From assembly GCA_944386395.1 (NCBI GenBank), contig CALXAZ010000160.1:1-10385 (forward strand): a stretch of DNA of 10,385 nt, read 5' to 3'. Source of the DNA: an uncultured Clostridia bacterium (GTDB lineage: Bacteria > Bacillota > Clostridia > Oscillospirales > JAAYOS01). Each line of letters begins with the position of its first letter. The stretch's first letter is position 1. The notes beneath the pieces are model-generated. The model did not search any database. It worked only from the letters and a program-made list of their open reading frames with translations, and was not told where the DNA came from. Positions 6,541-10,385 of the stretch are shown here, piece by piece. The position numbers and the translations under genes were made by a program.

Positions 6541-7494
6541 ATGGCGTATAAACTGGAAGAGATAAACAGAAGGGTCCGGGAGGAGCCGGCAGAATTTGTA
6601 GCTGAGTGCGACAGGAAATATTTTGGTAATGTACGCCGAGCCGCAGAGACGATTGCCGGAAATATAGGAAAAAGTCGGGTAGTGCTGCTTTCTGGACCGA
6701 GCGGCTCAGGGAAAACGACGACGGCGCATAATATAGACGCAGAGCTTGAGAGAATGGGGATAAAGACGCACACCATCTCTCTTGATGATTATTATAAAGA
6801 CGTTGATCCGGAGACGTCGCCAAGGGATGAATGGGGAAATTACGACTTTGAGTCGCCAGAGTGCCTTGATATAGAGCTGCTAACAAAGCACTTTAACATG
6901 ATAGGAGCTAAAGAGACTATTTATGTTCCAAAATTTATTTTTACTGAGCAGCGCCGCGATCCTGTTGAAACGCGACCGCTCCATATAGGGGAAAACGAGG
7001 TTGCAATATTCGAGGGGATACATGCCCTCAATAGCGATGTTTGCGGGCACGGAGAGGGAAAAAACGCAACAAAGGTATATATTTCTGCGCGTTCAAATAT
7101 AGAGGAAAACGGAGTTGTCTTTAAGGGCACGTGGATACGTATACTCCGCAGGGCAATACGTGACAGACAGTTTCGCGGGACTTCGCCGGCAGAGACCTTT
7201 GGTATGTGGGAAAATCTGAGGCGGGGCGAGAAAAAGTATATCTCTCCCCACAAAAACAGTGCTGATGTGATATTCGACTCTTCTCTGCAATACGAAGTGT
7301 CTGTGCTCAAGACATTTGCAGATGGGTTGTTTGATGGTATAAGGGAGAATGTGCCACGCTATAATGAGATAATGAAGCTCCGGGATGCGCTTGAGCTGTT
7401 TGAGCCGCTCAGCGCCGATTATCTGCCGCCGACATCGCTGATACGTGAGTTTATCGGGGGCCTTGAATATAACGGAGACGTAAACCTTCTCTAA
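6541..7494 (+). CDS. Uridine kinase-like nucleoside kinase
   Basis: The protein is 317 residues and belongs to the P-loop uridine kinase/phosphoribulokinase family. Visible motifs are the Walker A GPSGSGKTT (52-60), the LDDYYKD motif (81-87) that contacts the nucleoside and magnesium, YDFESPECLD (101-110), a hydrophobic strand ending IFEGIHAL, and the lid region WIRILRRAIRDRQFRG with several arginines. It would phosphorylate a nucleoside, most likely uridine or cytidine, to the monophosphate using ATP or GTP. Many clostridial homologues are fusions of about 550 residues with an N-terminal threonyl-tRNA-synthetase-like TGS module; here only a short N-terminal extension (about 45 residues) precedes the kinase. 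The start at 6541 follows GGAGGAGG (6531-6538). An in-frame upstream start at 6487 would overlap hemZ and is not used. It is the last gene of the murA run. Confidence 0.85.
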   Translation: MAYKLEEINRRVREEPAEFVAECDRKYFGNVRRAAETIAGNIGKSRVVLLSGPSGSGKTTTAHNIDAELERMGIKTHTISLDDYYKDVDPETSPRDEWGNYDFESPECLDIELLTKHFNMIGAKETIYVPKFIFTEQRRDPVETRPLHIGENEVAIFEGIHALNSDVCGHGEGKNATKVYISARSNIEENGVVFKGTWIRILRRAIRDRQFRGTSPAETFGMWENLRRGEKKYISPHKNSADVIFDSSLQYEVSVLKTFADGLFDGIRENVPRYNEIMKLRDALELFEPLSADYLPPTSLIREFIGGLEYNGDVNLL

Positions 7495-7520
7495 AATATC
7501 GGCACACAGCGGCATTTTTC

Positions 7521-7549
7521 TGTACTTTTATAAAAGCCTATGCTACAAT
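7521..7549 (+). promoter_or_regulatory. Extended -10 promoter for the zinc-ribbon gene
   Basis: TGC followed by TACAAT (7541-7549) is an extended -10 element, the same TGC-TA-AAT form as the murA promoter. The -35 is poor: TGTACT at 7521-7526 with a 17-base spacer matches the consensus at few positions, which an extended -10 can compensate. Predicted start is about 7556, 41 bases before the ATG at 7597. Confidence 0.6.
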
Positions 7550-7555
7550 GTAGGC
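7536..7555. repeat. Inverted repeat over the -10 element (candidate operator)
   Basis: GCCTA (7536-7540) and TAGGC (7551-7555) form a perfect inverted repeat separated by ten bases that contain the -10 hexamer of the next promoter. A protein bound here would block RNA polymerase. Alternatively it is a small hairpin without function. Confidence 0.4.
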
Positions 7556-7596
7556 AAAGGGCATGGACGAAAACCACAGAAAAGGAGAAGAATATT

Positions 7597-7998
7597 ATGG
7601 AAGATAGGGTAAAAGATATCATAAAGAGCATAAAGTCGAAGGCTGTGGTGGCAGGACAGTCGGCACAGCGCACGGCAGAAAAGGCTGGCAGGCTGGCAGG
7701 AGAGATTGTAGACCAGACAAAGCTTAATTTCCGCATAGGTGAGCTTGAAAACGAGCTTAGCGACAAGTTTGTTGAGATGGGTAAGATAGTGTACGAGGCA
7801 AATTCCAACCCGGACGCAGACACAGGGAGACTACAGGAGATCATAGCTGAGGCAGATGCCATAAGCGATGCCATTGCCGAGGCGCGGGCAAAGCTCGAAG
7901 AGAGCCGAAGAACAAAAAAATGCCCAAATCCAGACTGTGGCAACATATGTTCCAAGGAGGACCGCTTCTGCCCTAAGTGCGGTGCTGTGCTCGATTAA
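7597..7998 (+). CDS. Small coiled-coil protein with C-terminal zinc ribbon, function unknown
   Basis: A 133-residue soluble protein. Residues 1-40 are a basic, alanine-rich amphipathic helix (KDIIKSIKSKAVVAGQSAQ). Residues 41-106 continue as heptad-like helices (IGELENELSDKFVEMGKIVYEA, then EIIAEADAISDAIAEARAKLEE), suggesting a coiled coil. The C-terminal 25 residues are a zinc-ribbon knuckle: cysteines at 109, 114, 118, 125 and 128, ending CPKCGAVLD. The spacing of the first pair is CxxxxC rather than CxxC. Proteins of this shape are common in Clostridia and are usually annotated as zinc-ribbon domain proteins; the role is not known and I do not propose one. The ATG at 7597 has AAAGGAGA at 7581-7588; an earlier in-frame ATG at 7540 lies inside the promoter. 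It has its own promoter and is followed by a terminator-like fold. Confidence 0.85.
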   Translation: MEDRVKDIIKSIKSKAVVAGQSAQRTAEKAGRLAGEIVDQTKLNFRIGELENELSDKFVEMGKIVYEANSNPDADTGRLQEIIAEADAISDAIAEARAKLEESRRTKKCPNPDCGNICSKEDRFCPKCGAVLD

Positions 7999-8004
7999 AA
8001 GGAT

Positions 8005-8094
8005 ATCCCCGGCAGTATATGCAGCGCCCCTGTTGCTACGGCATAAACCGCCGGCAACCGGGGTGCTGTTCAGTGTTACCGACCGGGGGTTTTT
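8005..8094 (+). terminator. GC-rich two-helix fold with U-tract: terminator, possibly an attenuator
   Basis: The basal stem pairs ATCCCCGG (8005-8012) with CCGGGGGT (8083-8090), eight pairs including one G-U, followed at once by TTTTT (8090-8094). Inside it is an independent hairpin: CAGCGCCCC (8022-8030) with GGGGTGCTG (8060-8068), then GTTGC (8032-8036) with GCAAC (8054-8058), then CGG (8039-8041) with CCG (8048-8050). The CCCCGG at 8007-8012 can instead pair with CCGGGG at 8058-8063, which would break both helices, so two alternative folds exist. It begins seven bases after the zinc-ribbon stop, so it may simply end that transcript. No good promoter was seen between it and the next gene, however, which leaves open read-through control of that gene. 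Confidence 0.65.
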
Positions 8095-8103
8095 ATATAT
8101 TGA

Positions 8104-8119
8104 GGATATTTAGATATCC
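8104..8119 (+). other. Small hairpin just before the phosphorylase ribosome binding site
   Basis: GGATAT (8104-8109) and ATATCC (8114-8119) form a perfect six-pair stem with a TTAG loop. It ends two bases before the AAAGGGAAG (8122-8130) used for the start at 8133. GATATCCGGA recurs exactly at 8113-8122 and 8171-8180. Whether it matters for expression is unknown. Confidence 0.35.
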
Positions 8120-8132
8120 GGAAAGGGAAGAT

Positions 8133-8954
8133 ATGTACAGCTTTTCAGATTATAAGCGCAGCACGGAGGCGATATCCGGATATATCGGTAGCTTTAAGCC
8201 GGATGTGCTGCTGATACTGGGCTCGGGGCTCGGTTTTTTGGGGGATATGTGCGGGGAAGCCATGAAGATAAGCTATGAGGACATCCCAAACTTTTGCCCG
8301 TCCACGGCACCCGGGCATGCGGGCAATCTCGTACTGGGCAAGCTTGGAGGGAAAAATGTCTGCATAATGCAGGGACGTATGCACTGCTATGAGGGGCATA
8401 CGATGGAGGAAGTATCATATCCGGTTCGAGTTGCGAGGTTGCTTGGAGCAGAGACAATGATAGTGACAAATGCCTCCGGCGGGGTAAACCGGGAATTCTC
8501 CCCCGGAGATATCATGCTGATAACCGACCATATAAAGCTTTTTCAGGATACGCCTCTTGCGGGTGAAAATATACCTGAGTTTGGTCCCAGGTTCAATGAC
8601 ATGACCGCGGCATATACTCCGGAGCTTCGCGGTATTGCCCATAGGGTGGCGGCTGAACAGGGGATCGAGCTGCGGGAAGGGGTATATATGTACTTTCCGG
8701 GACCTCAGTACGAGACTCCGGCAGAAATAAGGGCGGCCCGTGTGCTCGGCGCCGACGCTGTCGGAATGTCGACTGTGCCTGAGGTGATAGCGGCGCGGCA
8801 CTGCGGGATGAGGATATTGGGATTTTCGCTCATATCAAACATGGCAGCGGGAATAACCGGTGTGGAGCTCAGCGAGCAGGAGGTGCTCGATGCGGCTGCC
8901 GAGGCAAAGGGGCGCTTTTCAGCCCTGGTCACAGGATGTCTTGAAAGAATGTAA
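8133..8954 (+). CDS. punA: Purine nucleoside phosphorylase, trimeric (class I) type
   Basis: The enzyme cleaves purine (deoxy)nucleosides with phosphate to the free base and (deoxy)ribose 1-phosphate in the cytoplasm. At 273 residues it fits the trimeric family (270-290). Motifs: GSGLG (30-34) with the phosphate-binding serine at 31; GHAGNL with His62; MQGRMHCYEGH (79-89) with Arg82 and His84; NASGGVN (113-119); GPQYETPAE (190-198) with the base-binding glutamate at 194; VGMSTVPE with Met212; and SLISN with Asn236. The Glu-Asn pair equals human Glu201/Asn243 and indicates preference for 6-oxopurines (inosine, guanosine) over adenosine, unlike MTA phosphorylase. The ATG at 8133 has AAAGGGAAG (8122-8130); an open frame extends upstream through the terminator fold but does not look like PNP. 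The next gene, 26 bases on, is an MTA/SAH deaminase. Confidence 0.93.
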   Translation: MYSFSDYKRSTEAISGYIGSFKPDVLLILGSGLGFLGDMCGEAMKISYEDIPNFCPSTAPGHAGNLVLGKLGGKNVCIMQGRMHCYEGHTMEEVSYPVRVARLLGAETMIVTNASGGVNREFSPGDIMLITDHIKLFQDTPLAGENIPEFGPRFNDMTAAYTPELRGIAHRVAAEQGIELREGVYMYFPGPQYETPAEIRAARVLGADAVGMSTVPEVIAARHCGMRILGFSLISNMAAGITGVELSEQEVLDAAAEAKGRFSALVTGCLERM

Positions 8955-8980
8955 CTATAAATAACTGTCTAAGGAGCAAC

Positions 8981-10282
8981 ATGGAGTATTTATTTGAAAA
9001 CATCACGGCAGTGACTATGGACAGGGACGAGCCGGTGATAAAAGGTGCGTATATACATGTAAAGGACGGGAAAATAGCATACTTGGGGACAGTCCGCCCT
9101 GAGTGCGAGGCTGAGAGGATAGATGGGAGGCACAAGGTAGCCATTCCCGGGCTCATAAACTGCCATACCCATGTGCCTATGACGGCCTTCCGTGGATATG
9201 CCGATGGATATGACCTCCAGACTTGGCTTAATCAATACATATTCCCGGCAGAGGACCGGCTGGATGATAGGGCTGTCGCGGCATGTACGGACATCGGACT
9301 TGCCGAGATGATGGCATCAGGAATATCGTCATTTTCCGATATGTACATGTTCTGCGACACAATAGCGGAGCATACGGAAGCGGCAGGGTTGAAGATGAAT
9401 ATTGCACGTGGGCTGACATGTTTTTCGGACGAATTTGACTTCAGGACATATCCGTCCGCTGTTGAGACATCAGAGCTATTGGGACGCTGGAACGGCGCTG
9501 ACGGAGGAAGAATACTGGTGGACGCATGCATACACGGTGAATATACATCAAATGAAAAGGTGTGGCGATCAGTGGCAGAATTTGCAGCGGAAAACTCTCT
9601 GGGAATACACCTGCATTTGTCCGAGACAAAATCTGAGCATGAGCAGTGCATACAGAAGTATGGCAGGACGCCTGCGAGAGTATTTGCGGACTGTGGAGTG
9701 TTTGATGTGCCGGTAAACGCGGCACACTGTGTATGGGTGAGCGGGGATGACATAAGGCTTATGGCAGAAAGTGGGGCTACGGCTGTACACAATCCGGTGA
9801 GCAATATGAAGCTTGCCTCAGGGATAGCGCCTGTTCCAGAGCTGAAGCGGGCTGGGATAAATATTGCTCTGGGGACGGATGGTGTGAGCTCGAATAATTC
9901 GCATGACATGTTTGAAGAGATTAAGCTGGCGGCGCTTATACACAAAGCGACAACTTTTGACCCGAAGATGATAACGGCTTTTGAGGCAATAGAGATGGCG
10001 ACTGTAAATGGGGCAAGGGCGCAGCGGAGAGAAGATAGCGGAAGGCTGCGGGAAGGATTTGACGCAGACATAGCGGTACTTGATTTTGACAGACCTCACC
10101 TTACTCCGTGCCACGATGTAATGTCTAATCTGGTGTTTTCAGCGAGGGGAAGCGATGTGGTGATGAATATGGTGCGTGGTGAAATAATATATAAGGACGG
10201 GGAGTTTCTCACGCTCGATATCGAAAGAGCTAAATATGAGATGGAGAGATACGTTCTCCCCACAGTCTGCGGCGTTAAGTAA
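8981..10282 (+). CDS. mtaD: MtaD-type 5'-methylthioadenosine/S-adenosylhomocysteine deaminase
   Basis: A 433-residue amidohydrolase-superfamily enzyme that removes the 6-amino group of MTA, SAH or adenosine, giving the matching inosine compound and ammonia. Residues 1-60 and the C-terminal 50 residues form the beta-sandwich; between them is the TIM barrel. Metal ligands and catalytic residues: PGLINCHTH with His62 and His64; HLHLSET with His212 and Glu215; AAHC with His249; and GTDG with Asp300. HNPVSNMKLASGIAPVPEL (270-288) and SSNNSHDMFEEIK (303-315) are hallmark MtaD segments that bind the substrate. The set is complete and matches T. maritima TM0936. AAGGAG (8970-8975) supports the ATG at 8981. 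It follows a 6-oxopurine-type phosphorylase, so product inosines could be handled by the neighbouring enzyme. Guanine-deaminase-like or other amidohydrolase activity is less likely. Confidence 0.92.
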   Translation: MEYLFENITAVTMDRDEPVIKGAYIHVKDGKIAYLGTVRPECEAERIDGRHKVAIPGLINCHTHVPMTAFRGYADGYDLQTWLNQYIFPAEDRLDDRAVAACTDIGLAEMMASGISSFSDMYMFCDTIAEHTEAAGLKMNIARGLTCFSDEFDFRTYPSAVETSELLGRWNGADGGRILVDACIHGEYTSNEKVWRSVAEFAAENSLGIHLHLSETKSEHEQCIQKYGRTPARVFADCGVFDVPVNAAHCVWVSGDDIRLMAESGATAVHNPVSNMKLASGIAPVPELKRAGINIALGTDGVSSNNSHDMFEEIKLAALIHKATTFDPKMITAFEAIEMATVNGARAQRREDSGRLREGFDADIAVLDFDRPHLTPCHDVMSNLVFSARGSDVVMNMVRGEIIYKDGEFLTLDIERAKYEMERYVLPTVCGVK

Positions 10283-10323
10283 ACGCTCTGCAAAGAGACA
10301 TTAAGAAAGGCTTGGTTCGGTAT

Positions 10324-10385
10324 ATGGCAAAGAAACAGAGTTTTTTGCAGGGAGCAGCGGTGCTGGCAATGGGGGTTGCTCTTGT
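10324..10385 (+). CDS. Start of a probable SpoVB/MurJ-like polysaccharide flippase (3' partial)
   Basis: Only the first 20 codons are in the window. They begin MAKKQSFLQGAAVLAMGVAL, a short basic leader followed by a hydrophobic stretch, which is how clostridial SpoVB/MurJ-type oligosaccharide flippases of the MATE/MOP superfamily begin (M-x-K-Q-S-F-L-x-G-A). Those proteins carry lipid-linked wall or spore-cortex precursors across the membrane. AGAAAGG at 10304-10310 is a plausible but distant binding site. It lies 41 bases after the deaminase stop. With so little sequence the family is a guess from the first dozen residues; another polytopic membrane protein remains possible. Confidence 0.6.
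   Translation, partial: MAKKQSFLQGAAVLAMGVAL

Noticed and set aside
8039..8090. Fluoride or ZTP riboswitch suggested by a stretch resembling ATAAACCGCC
   Set aside because: The defining 5' GGxGATGG and 3' CTGATGAC parts of the fluoride class and the CCGCCTGGGC core of the ZTP class are absent.
7977..8132. Upstream in-frame extension of the phosphorylase through the terminator region
   Set aside because: The extension translates to a cysteine/arginine-rich stretch unlike any PNP N-terminus and runs through an RNA fold with a U-tract; the ATG at 8133 gives normal family length.
9232..10071. 279-codon open frame on the - strand opposite the deaminase gene
   Set aside because: It is antisense to a clearly coding gene with all catalytic motifs; its translation is serine- and proline-rich and resembles no protein family, as expected of a codon-bias shadow.

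Overview
The window reads as a core chromosomal segment from a low-to-moderate GC Firmicute of the class Clostridia, possibly an anaerobic gut lineage. The reasons are a walJ/rlmH neighbourhood with a trace of a WalRK accessory gene upstream, AGGAGG-type ribosome binding sites, extended -10 promoters, HemZ rather than HemN, and a likely SpoVB/MurJ-type flippase at the right edge. Every credible gene lies on the + strand with short gaps. Codon use is distinctive: isoleucine is mostly ATA and arginine often AGG, although the DNA is not especially AT-rich. I see no mobile element, tRNA, rRNA or CRISPR array.

Layout. (1) 1-363 is the 3' end of a gene cut by the window edge, plausibly a YycI/YycH-type regulator of the WalRK two-component system. 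(2) 364-763 is a 400-base non-coding region with a good extended -10 promoter (about 467-494) and a potentially folded leader (508-599). (3) 764-7494 is a tight eight-gene run: murA (peptidoglycan precursor synthesis), walJ/yycJ (metallo-beta-lactamase-fold protein), rlmH (23S rRNA methyltransferase), dtd (D-aminoacyl-tRNA deacylase), a YcxB-like membrane protein, a glyoxalase II-like metallohydrolase, hemZ (radical SAM) and a uridine kinase-like nucleoside kinase. Gaps are 8-23 bases, so one transcript from the murA promoter is likely. (4) 7495-7998 holds a second promoter, overlapped by an inverted repeat, and a small coiled-coil/zinc-ribbon protein. (5) 7999-8132 holds a GC-rich two-helix RNA fold ending in a U-tract: a terminator, possibly an attenuator. 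(6) 8133-10282 is a two-gene purine/methylthioadenosine salvage unit, a trimeric-type purine nucleoside phosphorylase followed by an MtaD-type MTA/SAH deaminase. (7) From 10324 the first 20 codons of a probable polysaccharide flippase are visible.

Together the genes cover wall precursor synthesis, ribosome and tRNA quality control, and nucleoside salvage. The most noteworthy items are the murA leader, the terminator/attenuator-like fold before the phosphorylase, and the phosphorylase-deaminase pair, which suggests methylthioadenosine recycling through methylthioinosine. I do not see a clearly new multi-gene system; the region is mainly housekeeping with interesting regulatory RNA candidates.
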